Below, piece after piece: positions 26,701 to 41,700 of a DNA stretch of 64,000 nucleotides (within the stretch, counting starts at the first letter, position 1; every line of letters starts with the position of its first letter). Origin of the DNA: Promerops cafer (taxonomy: Eukaryota > Chordata > Aves > Passeriformes > Nectariniidae); contig VZSE01015292.1 in the NCBI GenBank assembly GCA_013398275.1, positions 330,584-394,583 of the forward strand, read 5' to 3'. The position numbers and the translations under genes are program-made. The notes under the pieces are model-generated. The model did not search any database. It saw only the letters and a program-made list of their open reading frames with translations, and was not told the DNA's origin.

Positions 26701-29700
26701 GAAACTCTTCCATGAGCTCCCCTCACGCCCGTGACCTGGGATGCAATGACTGAAGTGATGCATGGAACCCCAGGGGGAGGAAGTTTTCATTAGCCCTGCA
26801 ACCACCACCAAATCTGCTCATAACGACTATGGCACCTGCAGCCTGAGGGATCACACAAACACTGCCCTGAAAGCACCTGCAGAGTATGAGCAATATATTT
26901 AGGTGCTCACAGCCAAGCCTAGATGGAATTCTGCTGCTGAAGCAGGGCTCTGGTTTGAGTGCTCGGAAGGCTTTCTCCTTGTCCTGGGAAACTCCTGAAC
27001 CTTTCCCAGATGGAGGAACTGAGGAATGAAGTACCAGCATGGCCACATTTGGGTGTGGTTACCAAAATTCATCAATTCCTCCTAACCAGGACTGGGAAGA
27101 GGAAAGCAGGGCAGCAGCACTGGGCTGCTTGCCCTTGAGCGAGGCTGGTGCAGAAGTTCTCAGTGCTGAGTGGACCAAAAGCACCTAGTGATCTTCAATG
27201 AGAAGAGCAAACAGGACTTCTCCAGGAGACCTGACTGGCCTGAGTGGCTTTGGTAATAAGCACACCAGCACCCAGATGATCTGATGGTGGCTGCACGTTT
27301 CAGGCAGGCAGTGGCCAGAAGGAGCCCAGCTCCAGTGACAGACACACCTTTTATGAAAGCCACCACGGCTCAACAGATGGGCTTATTTTTAATACCCTCC
27401 TGCCACCCCATAAAATCATTTCTGATTTCCTGAAGGAAGGCTTCCTGAATGCTCTGATCAGTGCCTTTGGGAGGATCACCAGGACCGGTGTGCTCGGCAG
27501 CCCCTGGAGAGCACATCCCTTTGACACTTCTTTAAGTTCAGGCTACGCCGCTACACTGAACTCCCCAAATCAATTTTCCATTTGTCCTCCCTTTCCCTTA
27601 ATAACACTCTCTGTATACTGTGCACATTTAATTTACTCCAGCAATTTCCCGTCCCACTTTCACATTTTTGACCATAAAAACCTGGGAAAAAGATAACTTA
27701 TACTGACAACTCTGTCAGGGCATCATTTCTCTTAATGCATCACATTAGAGTCTTATTGAAGCATGAACAATGTGAAGCCTGGGCTCACCGTTGTCAGCCG
27801 CCAAGAATGTGGCCTCGTAGACATTATTCTTAATGTAGTCTGACTCTCGATCAAGGACAGCAGCAGTAGTGATCTGACCATTTGTGGCATTAATGTTCAG
27901 CCAGTTTGCAGGATCTGACAGCTTAGAGTATCTAGAGAAAGGAAATAAATACATGGCAGTCTTTTCACTGACATATCCTTAATATTGCCTGAAATACGTT
28001 TTTTCTGGACTCCTGACCCGTGATTCAAAGGACCTTTGGATAACTGGTTTTGTTGACAAACACAATGCTAATTGAGTATCCTGTTTTTGACCTTTACAAT
28101 TACTCAATTTTTCAATTACTTTCGTTTTAAAGGTTCTTCTTTCCACTAAGTGCCACTTACATGCCAGTTTCCTGCTGCTAGGAGAGGACATTTCCTGAGG
28201 TCTCTGCAGCTGAGCAGAAATGGGGTCTGCATTCATATGCCTGAATTAGAGGATGGATTCCTGCTCTCTCCTGCTCCTGAACTTGCCCTTCTGAAAACAG
28301 GTTTTTAAAGTCAAAGATATTCCTGTTTTCTGCCCACCACTAATAAACAACAGTTTGGGAATACCATACCCTCAGAGTTACCTCCCAACTACTCAGTCAA
28401 CTCACAGCTGCTCTCTATTCATGTCCCATGCAACCAGCTGAGAACATGGTGTTTTTTGGGCAAACTTTTCCCATATTCTCCAGATCAGTGTGTTCAGTTC
28501 ATCCTTCTTACTTGCTTGTTTTCCTGCTTTTCTGCCTCCCAGTTTTGTACTGTTTGAACTGAGATGGACCATAACTATCCAACTGGAAGCTAATAAATGG
28601 CCAGACTATAAATTACTGAAATAAGCAAACAGAAGCTGAGCTTATTTCATGGGTAACTCAGACCTGCTGATAGTTTTATATAATTTGTCATTAAATATGC
28701 AGGTGAGACCATTACTGGCTTCTGGTGAATATCCCTTTCCAGAATTGGGCTGTTTGAAGCAGAAACTCAAAGGGAAACTTGAGCTGTGTCAATCCATGTG
28801 AAGAGAAAAGCAACGCACAGCTGCACAAACTCCTGCCAAAGGAAAGAATTACATTTCATGGAGCTAGACTCTTTGGGATGTTTTCATTTCAATATCACTG
28901 CTGTGAGGCTCCTGCCCTTTTTCTGCTAAATGACCAGGGATCCAGTTTCAAAGCTGGCTTTGTGAATGTGTCTGTGGCTAATGAGGATAACCTGAGGTGT
29001 GACACTGGCCGTGCCAAGCTGTGCATTACTGGAGATGCTCCTGCTTCCTCATCTTCTATTTGTAAAAACTCTATTTCATCAAAGACCATTTAGAGACTGA
29101 AATTTGTATGCAAGGCTCTAGCAGCTGGATCAGCTCTGCAAAGTGCTTATCATGGATGTGTAGGTTTAGCCTTTTGGGTACCTTTTTTCCTAACTCACCA
29201 ATGCCAACTGTGAAGTAAAAAATAAAATATCTTTTTTACATCTCACAAAGACAGGACCCCAAAAACACCGCACTGCTTCTTGCAAAGCCTGGGCATTGGC
29301 TGTCCTGATGCAGAGGGAGACAGATTATACTGGGTTTTGGAAATGAGGTGCTGGTGGATGCACAAAATGCGTGTCCTGGAAGCCCTGGAAAGAAACAACT
29401 CGAATAACTGGCTGTTCATACTCATGGGAAGCCTTACAAGACCCTACACATGCCCTGTGCAGTGCCAGGAGCAGCAGGCTCTCGTTTGGATTACAGATCA
29501 CCCCCCTTCAGGTTAGAGGGAGTACTCAATCACAAATGAGTTGTTCTCTCCCCTGAAAACCAGCCTTGGTACAGACATCAGGGAAATAAAGACCCTTCAA
29601 AGGGCAATATTTCAAAAAGAACATAAGAAAAATGGGCTTGTTAGTTAGGATGGTCTCTTTCCTCCAAAGTCACAATGCCTGTCTAAAGACAACAAGATGA

Positions 29701-32700
29701 GGCAGTGAATAAACTACCATTTTCTAGACCCGACAGCTCTGTGCCAGGTGAAATATTTCAAACTCTTCCTGACACAAAATGTCACAACTGATGCAAGTTT
29801 AAGTGGCCTCAGCCGTGGTCATGTCGTGTACTCAGCTTTTGCCAAAAATACCACAGCTCTTACAGACTGGGAGCAAAAAAGAAAACAATTTCTGTGGATG
29901 TAAAAGTATCCAAGAGCAGGAAATGCAATTCCTGTCTGCACAGACGGAGCTGAAATAGTTGTGAAAGTGTCACAAGGACTCATTTTCACCTACACTTTTC
30001 TGCCAATTATTTCCTGGTGGGAAGATGTGTGAGCCTGGGTCCTGGACCATGGATTCAGTCCCTGATCTGCTCAGGTGGGAAAAAACAGAGTGAGTGACAC
30101 CCTCCTGGTCACAGCACGAATTAAAAGTGATCTTAAGCTGCTCGGATAGAAATCTGACTTTTACAAGGTTAAAAATTTGCCAGCTGAATCCCATTCATAG
30201 GGAAAGCAGCTAAGGAGGAGGCTATGTTTGGCAGGTGCTCTGACGAGAAAGGGAAGGTTGGAACAAATTCCACCTACTGGGAGCAGGCAAGGGGAGCACT
30301 GGTGAGATACAGACCAAGTGCCAATGGCCTGTGAATGGGTGTTTGACTGCTCAGGCAACGCTGAACAATTTGACACTTTAAAAGCCTGCCCAGCAGCTGT
30401 TTGTAACCCCACCAGCCTTGCTCTGAACTAGCCGACAGCTCCTCTTGCACTGTGCTTTTAAGCAAGGTTGAACCTAAATGCTCTGGAAGCAACACAAGGC
30501 ATGATTAAAAATCCCAGCCATTCCCTTTGAAAGACCAGGCCTAGCCCTTTCTGTGCCTCAGTTTCCCCCCATAAAACAGAAATAACAAAGCTGCCTTTTT
30601 CTAAACCTCTGTGTTTATGAAGTGCATGAACCACACAGGTCACAGCACCCTGGGTGAGGCAGAGCCAAAGACTGGGTACAAAGCAGCCTTGACCTCTGCA
30701 GCAACACAGAAATCTGCTTCATTTGAAGGTGTGATCTGCCCCACTGCAAGCCCCTAACACAGGATCCAAGTCTGTCTGCTCTCCTTGACCCAGCTGCTCA
30801 GAGCCTGCCTTACCTGGAGCGGGGCGATTGTGAGTCTACAGGCTTGCAGGACACTGTGCAAGCGCTCGACTGCAGGTGCCACTCCCGGCCAAGATTCCAT
30901 TCAGACCCCACCAGTCAGTTTGGAAATCAGCTTTCAGCTGCTTGGCTCCCCACACTCGTGCAGCTGAACCCCCCAGCTGCAGGGGAGCCCCTAGGCTGCC
31001 TGGTGTCCCACCTTACTGCCTGCTGCATGAAGCGATCGGGATCCACCGCCGAAAACGTCGTCAGGACCGTCCCCGTTGGCACCCCTTCCTCCAGCCTGAT
31101 TAACTTGTGGTTCGTTGGGAAATACGGCGCCTCGTTGACATCTGTGACTGAGATGGTGACTCCTGCTGTGGACTGGAAGGACATCTGGATGCCACTGGCC
31201 AGGGGAGCTTGGTTTGATACCATCACTGTCAGCATGAAAGCTCTGTTCATCTCGTAATCAACTGCCTAAAACAAACAAACAAGCAAGTATAGAGCCAAGC
31301 AGAGAATAAATTCTACCTTCTGGCTGGAAGCTGCAAGACTAGAAGGCAGATGATATCCAAGTCATTCCCTCATCTTGTTTCCTCCTGAGCTCAGTTCTTT
31401 TGAAGGTGCAAATCCAGAGCAACTTCAATCCAGGAAGGATTTGGCCTTCCAGTTTTTGGAGGGTCAAGTAGATAAAAAACTTCCACAAAGGAAAAACTGC
31501 GAACAGCAGGGAGCATTTGCCCTGTGTTTTGTTCCAATGCTAAGTGGTTTCCAAAAGAAAACCTGCCTGTGAGAGCTGAGCATCAAATGAACAAACCCAC
31601 CCAGGGCTCTAATGCAACAGGTGGAGCCTGTTCAGAGGGCTGGGACGGGCACTTAGCAGTGCCATTAGCACTGAAACTGCTGACTGTGGAACCAGGACAG
31701 TCTCTGTGGACTCATGAGCCTGAAGGGCTCTTTATTTCCCCTCTTAAATGAGTTTATAAGCAAAGGTGGAGCTGCCAGGAACAAATCCCTGGTCAGGTTA
31801 AGCAGGTGGTCCTTCCAGTGGGACCTCTCATCCTCCTGCAAGGCACCTCGTGGTCTCTGGAGGTCGCCTACAGCTCTTACAGCTGGCTTTTGCTGCTGGG
31901 AGGCCACAGATCTCTTCTCAACACACACATGAAGACAATGTGTCTGTCCCAGGAGCCAGACAGAGTGAAAAGCCTTTGCTGGCATGACTGACTGAGCCCA
32001 GTATAATAATAATTTCTAAACCATCCCACTAATTATTATGAGGGAAGTCGCTAATCATCTGCCAGGGAGGCTTGAGTTATGCAGGATCACACCTCTGCTT
32101 GTTAAAAACTGCTTTGCCGTGATTTATAAATTTAGAAGCATATCCATCCTCCCTAATACCTCCTGCAGCGCTGAGTCTGCAAAGCACTCAGGGTGTAAAA
32201 CGCCACAGCTACACCGACTTGGGCAGGGATTTACAGCAGCCAGAGCTGCCTGCCATGTCCTGTTTAAAACCCAGTATTGTCAGGAGGGAAATCAAATCAT
32301 AGGAGGCTACACGAGAGAAACAAATTTCAGGGGCAAAAGGTAAAACAGTGGAATCTCTACTCAATTGAAGTGCAAATGTTCCCGATGCTAAATGGCTTCC
32401 TGACAGGCAGGGCCAACATTTAATAAATAAAAGGAAGCATGAAGATTCCCAGTACACCCACCCATGCTGACTCATGGACTTGTGCTGCATTCAAAACCGA
32501 TGCATGGTGAAAGTTCCCATTTAAACACTATTCAAGGCCTTGAAACAATTTGACTAATGCATTTCCTCAATTTCTTTTCACACCCCCTATAATTTATATT
32601 CCCCCAATTTTCTTTTCTTTTTTTTTTCCTTTTCTTTTCATGCTGCTCTGTTTGCTAGGCTGTCCACAGCCACTCTGCACCTCCCTCCCCAAGGGGGCTC

Positions 32701-35700
32701 CGAGGCAGCTGGGGGCTGAGCTGAGCAGCTCCATAGGGAATGATGTGGGAAACTCCCTGCTGCTGATGCTCAGGATACACTGACCACACACAACTCTGCT
32801 AGGATGTGGCCTGATGCAAAATAGTGGGGTTTTTTCCCCCCACAAAATGTAGGGCCGTTCTCTCAGCTTCTTCCTCTTTCTTCTGGTAGCAACAAAACCA
32901 GGGCTGCAGAAAAATCATGCAAGGAGCAGAGCTGGACCAGGATCAGCCACCCCAAAGGCTGTCCAGGAGGCATCTGTGCCACCAAACAGTGTCCAGCACA
33001 CTTCAGTCTGCAAGACAGAGCTGATCTGCTCATCTCTCCTGTGCCCACTGAATCCTATTCCACACAGTTTTGTAAAAAAAAAAAAGGTAAAATCGAGAGT
33101 CTGTGCTGTCCTGGCAGTTTGGGCTGTTGAACCCCATGGAACAGCAGCCCCTTGCAGCCACACACTGTCCAGCCCTAAGGCAGAACTTCTTTCACACCTT
33201 AATAAGCAATTTATACCAGCCCTGCTCATACCTCTGCTCCCTAAAACCACCTCCCTCTGAGGATAATGGTGCACAGAGCACTCTGTGTTCCTCACACCAC
33301 ATTCACCCCTTCCACCTCCATGCATCTCACTGGAAATGCTGTATATTGGTCATTTGGCGTGGTTTTAGGGACACGGTGGACTTGGCATTGCTAGGTTAAC
33401 AGCTGGACTTGATGATCCTAGAAGTATTTTCCAACCAAAATGATTCTTTGATTCTGTGACCGCAGGATCCTGAAAAATCCCACAGAGCCACTACATTTGG
33501 GACAAGGACATGTGGGACTCTTGCCTACTTTTCCCTTTCATGTCCAAGAAGCACTTGACCTGAAATTGAAAAGCAGCCCTTTGCAGATACTCCTTGCTGG
33601 GTGTTTGGTGTGTGATCTGGCTGTGAAATGCCCCCTGGGGATGCTGCACATCCTTCTCCTTCAGGAGCACCTCCGACCTGGGTGCAGCACAGCGGCGCCG
33701 AGGGCTTGCCACGTGTCCTCCTTTTCTTGGGGTACTTTTAACTGAAGTGAACAATTTTGCCTAGTGTTATAGTTGAGGCAAATAATAACTGAAGCTTCAG
33801 CAGCATCTCCATTATAAATTCACAGCTCTGATCCATGCAGAGTTTATAATAACATTTTACTTAGCTGGCTGCCACAGGGCAGCCACTGCTGCTCTGGGAG
33901 ATTGTCTTCAGACTCTGCAGTGTCTCATCTGAGTGGGAAGTTTCTCTCTCGCCTTGATCAAGGCTTTCTTTGAAGATTAGGGTCTTGCACAGTTATGGAA
34001 ATGGTTTGGAAAGGCAAGAACAGAAAAGGGAAATGTTATACTTTTGGTGATCACACTGGAGCTACAGATGGGGTTTTGCTGAGGGCAGCTGCCAAATGGC
34101 CCCCATGAGCATAATCTGAACTCCAAAGGGAAATCTGGCTTGGAAGGATTTCTGGCCCTCCATTTCAGGCCCCTAAAATGCTGGTGAAGTGGTGGGATTC
34201 TGCACAGAGCCCCCCTCCCTGTTCTGTTGCTGTGACTCCTTTGCTTGCAGCAGGAGTTACGTATGAGCAGCTTCGAAGAGCCATGTGAAAATCCAGCCAT
34301 GTAGGGTCTGTAAATAAATGGTTCATTACTTGACTTAATTTTTTACCTGTGTCTTCAACCCACATCAGTGATCAAACCAGCAAGAGACTGCTCCAACACA
34401 GCACAGAACAAGCTCTGACTGGCCACCCAGTCTGATGAGAATCCATCCCCCAAATCTTTAAGCATAATCACTTATTAACAGAGAACAAAATATTTCAAAG
34501 AAGAAGGTGGAATCCTAAGAGTCTTCCCTTCTTCACCATGAAAATTTAATCACAAGCAATTTCACTCATTCTCCTTGCTGAAAATACACCAAAAAGCCTC
34601 CCAGCCAGATAGGGGTAGGGAATCCTGGTGCCCAGGAGGATCAGGTGAGGTGATGTAGTGAAGACATCCAATGCAATTTCAAGCTCTGAGCTCAGCTTGA
34701 TGAGATAATATTTTCATGTGGTTCTCTGCTTTGTGATCACTGTGGGTTACACAGCAGTGGAAAATCAACACCAGCATCAATGGTGTCTCGACAAATCTGC
34801 CCTCCTTTTTGCCTGCAAGTTGTGAATAAGGGATGGTTCATTATGCACAAGTCCTTGTGCAGCAGTGTTGATCATGCAAATCCCGTTGTTCACTTTGATG
34901 TGCCTTTAAACTACAGTCCTGACACTTTGCAAGATTAAGAATAAGGGGTCCTCCCCTACTTGCAGTGAAAATGTTGGCATTTCAATTTCAGACTGGCTGC
35001 TGATGTCAGTGGAAGTCAAATTTTTGAACTTTTCTTCATTGAATGTTTTCTGTTTAAGCAGAAAATACACAGATTTGGGTGTGTGTATACTTACATACAT
35101 ATATGCAACCATATACACGTGCCTAAGCTTGAAGAGGTTTCACAGTAAGTCAACCATCATCACAGAGCAATAAAAAGTGATAAATAAGAGGACCCTGCTG
35201 AAATGCCATCTGGCAGGTAGGATGATGTGTCCCTTGAAGTTTCAGCAGAGCAGCATCTGCAGACACACACACATAGCCCAAGGGTTAGGGAACAGGACAG
35301 GCTCACACGTTCCTGCCAGCATGACCTCACTGGCATTTCACTGATGTCATTTTTCCTAAGACACAAATTGGGCACATTAGGAATGACTGCAACTTGTTTA
35401 GCTAATAACAAGGGAAAAGGGCTCAACACAGAGCTATTCTTGAATCATGCTGCTCTTTAAACTTAGTATTTCTACCTATGTTGTTTAAAACTTTTCTGTA
35501 AGGGAAGGCCAGACTTATCAGAAGGTGCTGGCTTTATCCACCTCAGCAGGTATTAATCTCAACAGCCTTTCTGTGATGTCTTTGCTGTTTTTTGTAGTCA
35601 GAGGGACCATCCACAAGGATCTTATCTGGGAAGAGCTTCAGTGAACACTGAAGGGATCCAGTGATGTCCTGGCTGTGTGTAATGACTGCAGAAACACTCA

Positions 35701-38700
35701 CTGGCCTCAAAACTGAAAGACAAGCGAATGCTCCAATGAAGACAGAGTCATGTTCTTTGGAAACATGGAGGCAAGGAAGGAAACACAATCTGGCACTTGC
35801 TGCAGGTATCTTGAGGCTTCTAGCTCTACCAGCACATGGAGGGAAGAACGGATGGTGGATATTTCTGGTCTGATTTCTTGGGAGTCTTTAGACAAGATCC
35901 TCTGCTGATCCAGCCTCGGGGGGTGGCTTTGAGTGGAGCTGTCCTGAACTGAGGATCTGTCCCACACTGTGTGTTTATCGCCTAACACCAGGAAAAGGAA
36001 AATTTCTCCAACAGTTTTGCTGCCAAACAACTCAGTCAAAGGGAAAATTTCCTTCCCTTCTGTTACCAGAAAATTCACTCCTCCTGAGATCTCTTCTACA
36101 CTCCCTGCTTTCACAGAGGATCGCTTGAGTGACCCAGGCAGTGAAACACTGCCCTTGATTCACAGCAAACAGGGGCTTTTGTGGCTCAAGAAGGACAGGA
36201 CTGCCCAGCCCAGGCCCGTTCCCTCTCACACAGCTCAAAGAGCCAAGGAGAAGCAGGAGGTGGAGGTCAGGCTGTGGTGCTGGGAATCCCTTCAGCATGT
36301 GAGGCTTTTTGAAAGCTCATAGTGAGCTGTGCTGAGGTGGGAAACCCAGAACCAGTGCCATACGCTGGAGAGCATTCAGGACTCCTACACGCAGAGAGGT
36401 GGAAACCACAGAGCCAAGCACTCGTATTGCCAGGCAGAGAAGGCACGAGACAACTGCAGGCTCCTGGCAATCCCTGCAGCTGTAAGGGTGACAAACACGG
36501 TGTGCTGTGGCCTCCCCCTTACCTTTACCACGGTGACCATGCCCTCGTTGGTGACGGGGTCTGTCCGGATGGTGAAGTGGCCCGAGGGGTCCCCGCTGAT
36601 GATGCGGTAGATGGCATTCCAGTTGGGAGAGTGGGGCTGGTCCCGGTCCATCACCGTCAGGTTTGCCACCACAACCTCCACTCTGTTCTCAGGCACTTCT
36701 CCTGAATACTGCGAAGGAAAGACAGGGTGGTCGTAGTGGGAGCTTTCTGTCCATCCCCACACCTCCCTCCCCTCCATCACCATGCCCACTGGGAAGCCAG
36801 TCCCATGAAGAGGACCATGGAGTTATTTGGAATGAGCAACACATCTCTTTCTCAATTCCACTTTTCCCATTTCTTTCTTTTGAATATTTCCCCAAAGTCT
36901 AACTTCACCTCTCAGCCCAAAGGAGAACAAACCCACTATCGCACAGCCACTGCACAAGATTCAGCAAATGCTCCAAGGACTTCAGCAAAAAACATTCCTG
37001 GCATTCTTGCTCAGTTACAGCAACCAGAGAGTTAATTGTCAACAGCATGGGAAAATGGCAGACTGAAAAGTCGAAATTTTTTAGGATGACTATCTCCATT
37101 TATCTCATGGTACTTTACCTCAGTCAGATTTCAGTGATAGCATTTTATTGCTTCTTCAGTGATTTTACTTCATTTTATTTCTTTCTTGCCCCTGATTTGA
37201 TTTTGTCTCATTATTTGAAGTGTTTCTTGTGATTTTGCCACAGCCTTTCCTGGTGCTTAATTCTCTCATTTAGCACTGATTTCCATGGAGCATGTCCCGT
37301 TCAGGCACATCCTGACACATTAACTGCATTCTTTTCTGCTTTCCAGTCCCTGATTTTTCACATGGCTGATCAGGGATCCTGGCCTGTGAATAATTCCAGT
37401 GTTTGGGGCTCAAAAGCTGCCAGTAAGACACACTCCCAAATTTTCAACTGTCCTCATGTCTCAGCACTGCCTATTAGCAGCACTTGCAAATCAACACTCT
37501 GATTGACATATGGCAAATTAAACACTGGGGAAACACTGGGAGCGGCTGGCTCAGAGTCTGCAACTGAAATTCTGGCCCCAAACTGCAGGAGCAGAGCACT
37601 TCTAAAATCTGGCCTTTGGTGTGCACAAATGCCAGGTTGTGTAAATGATAATAAATCATTCCTTTGTTAGCACAAGAGTCTGTTTCCCCTCCTAACCCAT
37701 CCCCATCCTTTGGCATCTCTCCGTTTCGGATGCTTGTATTTAGGATATGTTATTTCACCCCTGACAGCAAAAATATTCAATCTGCCTTATGCTAATGTAA
37801 ATTTAAACTTGCCCTTTAGTGGTATCCTGAATGGCACCTTGCCCTCTCTTCTGCTGTGCACCTGTCCTAAACAAGTTTTCATTAGTGAATGCAGATGGCA
37901 TCTCTTTCCAGCCATGGGGAGTGGTGGGGAAGAACAGTGGGAAGCTGCAGGATAATTCTTATTCCACTACATGCTACAGCTCTTCTTTTCTCTTTATTTC
38001 CCCTGATTTCACTTGTTCTTTACCCATTCTCTTGCCCAATTTGGAGTCTCTGCGGCACACAGCTTAAGCAAGGGAAATATATGGAAATTTATCAAAAGCC
38101 TCTTGAAAAATCCATTAGATTATGTCGTATGTACACTCTACTATCAACCTTGTCTGAACTGAAACAGATTAGTTAAACAGGATCATCTCTTCCTAAATCC
38201 ACATTAGTTATTGCCCATTACATTAAATTAATGTTGTATGGCATGGCAGCAGTGACAAGCTGAGGAGCCCCCCAGCCTCTTTTAGGCTGCACTGCTGACA
38301 ACAAGGTATCACACTGTAATTCCAAAGGAGTTAAATCCACTGTGAAACCATCTCAAATCTTCAACCCAGAACCACAGATTTCATCTGTCACTCCCAGGCT
38401 TATGCCCAGCAGAACCAAACAGAATGAAGTCATCAAAACCAAACCATCAGCTGTATTTAATCCATTTAAGAGGGCCAGTCCTATACGATCCCTGGACACC
38501 TTCAGTAGGTCACAACCCAGGTGCTGCCAAGGAGTTTGGGTTACATGGAAAAGTCCCACACAATAGATTTTACAGCATCTCCTCTAGCAGCCATCACAAC
38601 ATCTGTTTTCAGCTCACAGTGATACAGCTTACACATTTTAAGACATGAGGTTATATTAAAAATTATAAATACACAGGCACATGACAATATAAAGCCTGGG

Positions 38701-41700
38701 GGAAGATCACAGCTGCCATAAAGCTTTTCCAGTGGGGTGAATACTACAGTGCTCAGCACATCCTGGGCAGTGCAGGAGTTCATCCACTTGTTGTTGACCT
38801 CTGTTAGGTACAGTTAGGAAATTATCAGTCCTAAGCAGAATTGAGAGTGGATACTGCTTACTGTGCTTGTAAAGCAAAGTATTATTCTGACGAGAACAGA
38901 GCACCTTCACTGGAATCAAAGGAGCCATCCAAAGCTATTTAGGGTAAAAAGCAAATCTTGGAGAGATGTGCCATGAAGAAAAGAGTAATTTTCATCAGCT
39001 ACAGATCAGCAGCTACTGGGAATTCAAACTGGAGTCTGCCTTTCCTCCCTCTCACACTCCCCCACTATCATTATTATAGGTAAATGCTGTAATGTGTATT
39101 GTCCACAATTGTCTTTACCTTTAATAAAATTAAGTAATGACATTAAATTACACCTGCTAAAGGAAGGATGGCAGCTCAAAGCTACCCACACTTCTTTAAT
39201 GTCATTCCCTCCCTACCCTGGAGTAATTCAGGATAATGAACATCTTTCACTATGCTGCTTTCCAGCATTCCCTCTGCTCTAAGTTCTCTTTCATAAGATT
39301 ACAATTGATTTTCAAATAAAGGAAAGCATATCTATTCAAACAAGGTAAAACAATGGGCAACGGAGGAGCTGCTGGAGTAAACACAAGATTGATAAAGCAG
39401 TGCTTGACCTATACCTGTAGCATTTACTCATATTCCCCTGTATTTCATTTAGCTTCACTTTCAATTGTTGCATTTGAAGTCCTTAATTTCCAGAAAATTT
39501 TTTAAAGAGCATTCACAAGGATTTCTACGGCTGATTGTTACACACTTCCCTTCCCTTCTCAGATAAGGATTCGTTCTGAAACTGGCATGTTCTTAAATCC
39601 TTAAATTCTGTGGGGTATTTTTTTCTTCCCCTCCAATAAAGGCCTGTGCTGACTAAACTCCTTTTCCCACTCCTCTGGAGCTGGCCCCTCTAAAGTCATG
39701 CCTTGCTGAAAAGGAAATAATTCATTCTGATTTTTGGGTTGGTACCAGAATTTGTCTTTTGTGTCATTTGGACCTGACAGCACATAAACATGCAGACAAA
39801 TATCATTCTGGAGAAGAAAGGGATTGATGTGGGGGACAAATGATGAATTCACACCATGACTTGACTTGGTGCAATAAATCTAGAGTCTGGGCAGTGAAGC
39901 CATGCACAGCCAAGTAAAACCAATTAGCTACTGCAGCCACTTCTAGGAAGGTGTGGGATTGAGACAGATGAACACAAAGATAATGATTCAGGCTTCCTTC
40001 TAAAGGGAATTCCTTTTTTTTCCCAATGTTCTTACTTTTTTCCCTGGCTGGTTTTGCTAAAAAGCTGCGAAGGCGAAGACTTGTTCAGATGAATGTCTGC
40101 AGGAAAAATCTTTCTGTTGCCTCCAAGATTTGCTAATGATGACACAACATTTGTTCCAGGCAGCAGTGGTTTATGAAGGCTGAATTGCCTGGACAAATAG
40201 TGTTTCATGACCTATAGCTATGGATTAACAGAAGAATAAGGGCATCTCAGTCCTTTTATTAGACTCTGAGCCCCTCCCCTGACTGATATGACTGCTGCAA
40301 AGTGCTGAACCTTCCCTCTAGGTCCCTTAGGCTGGGAGAAACTGAAATGAGAGTGAGTGCATGTGGTGGTAGGGAGTCCCATCCCTCCCCAGTTCCTGCT
40401 GCCAGCCTGCCCCATTAGGCTCTGGAGATGAGGTGATGTGCAGCCAGGGAGCCCAGCACCCAGGGGGCTCCACTGGCTGAATAAAACCCACAGCTCCTCA
40501 TGCTTCAGGGCATCCACCCAACCCCTGTGCTGGCATCCCAGGCAAGGGTTTAACTTTTCTGCTAACAAAGATGCTTGAAAAGCAGGAAAATTAATAAACA
40601 ACTGCGGTCTGGGTTGCAGCAATCTGTGTAAAATGGGGGGAAAGAAAAACAGATGAAAATATCCTAATAAATCATTAATTGTGATGTGCCTGCCCAACTG
40701 CAGCACGGAAACAAGCAAATGCCATCCTAATTGATTGCTTCTTATTCCGTCTTTATAGGCCTGCATTTTTTATTGTGGGGGTTGAATGAGCCCAGAGGTG
40801 TAAAAAACCTCTAGATTGTACTCTGCGCATCTGCCAACTTGATATTTAGATCAATAACGCTCTTTTTTTTCCCCCCTCTACTCCTACTACTGGTAATTTA
40901 GCTTTTCTTCCTAGCAGACTAATTGCTGTTTTCTTAAGCCTTGCTATCAATTCTGTGACCTTTAATTTCCAATATCGTTTGCTGTAGGGATGGCTGTGCT
41001 GGGGCTGAGTTATCCCAGCCCCAGCTCTCAGCTGCTGTGACAGTCACACAGGGACTGCCAGGGTCTCCCTCCACTGTGTGCAAAGGAGGCCACGAGCTTG
41101 CTCAAATCCCCACAAAACCCCTGTAAAGTCAGCCTTATTTTGCAAGTCAGGCTTTGAGATGCTCATTTCTCGTTTTATTCAACTACTCACTGCGGTGAGG
41201 TCTCGAGTGCTGACCACTGATGTCCTCACTCCTTTTTGAGGCTGCTCTGCATTACTCCAGCCAGCACCCCTCCATAAACCTCTGGGCTGTTGTTTTTTGC
41301 AGGTTCATGGCCACAAAATCCCCGGCACTGCAGCATCCCTGCTTCAGCTTCACACCCACGAGGATCTACCCCACAGTCCATCCACGTATGCACCCACCCC
41401 CAGCTGTCACGGTGCTGCCTCACAGAGGAACTGCCCGGGCTGCAGGCACTGCCTCGTGGTGGTCAGGAGGAGTCAGCCTTGCCCAACCAGTCAGGGAAGT
41501 GCATGACAATGAGCTCACCAGCTTTGGAAAGATGCTTTGGAAGTTTTGCCCGTGTGCTCAGCAGTTAGTGCTGTTAAAGCACCTCACCTGCCTGCAAGGG
41601 AGCCCCCTCAGCTCTGTGCACGGTGTGGTGGAGACAAGGCACCCACCTGCTCACAGGGACTTTGTGCAGGAAGCTTGGGTGATGCTCAGCATGGTCTCCA

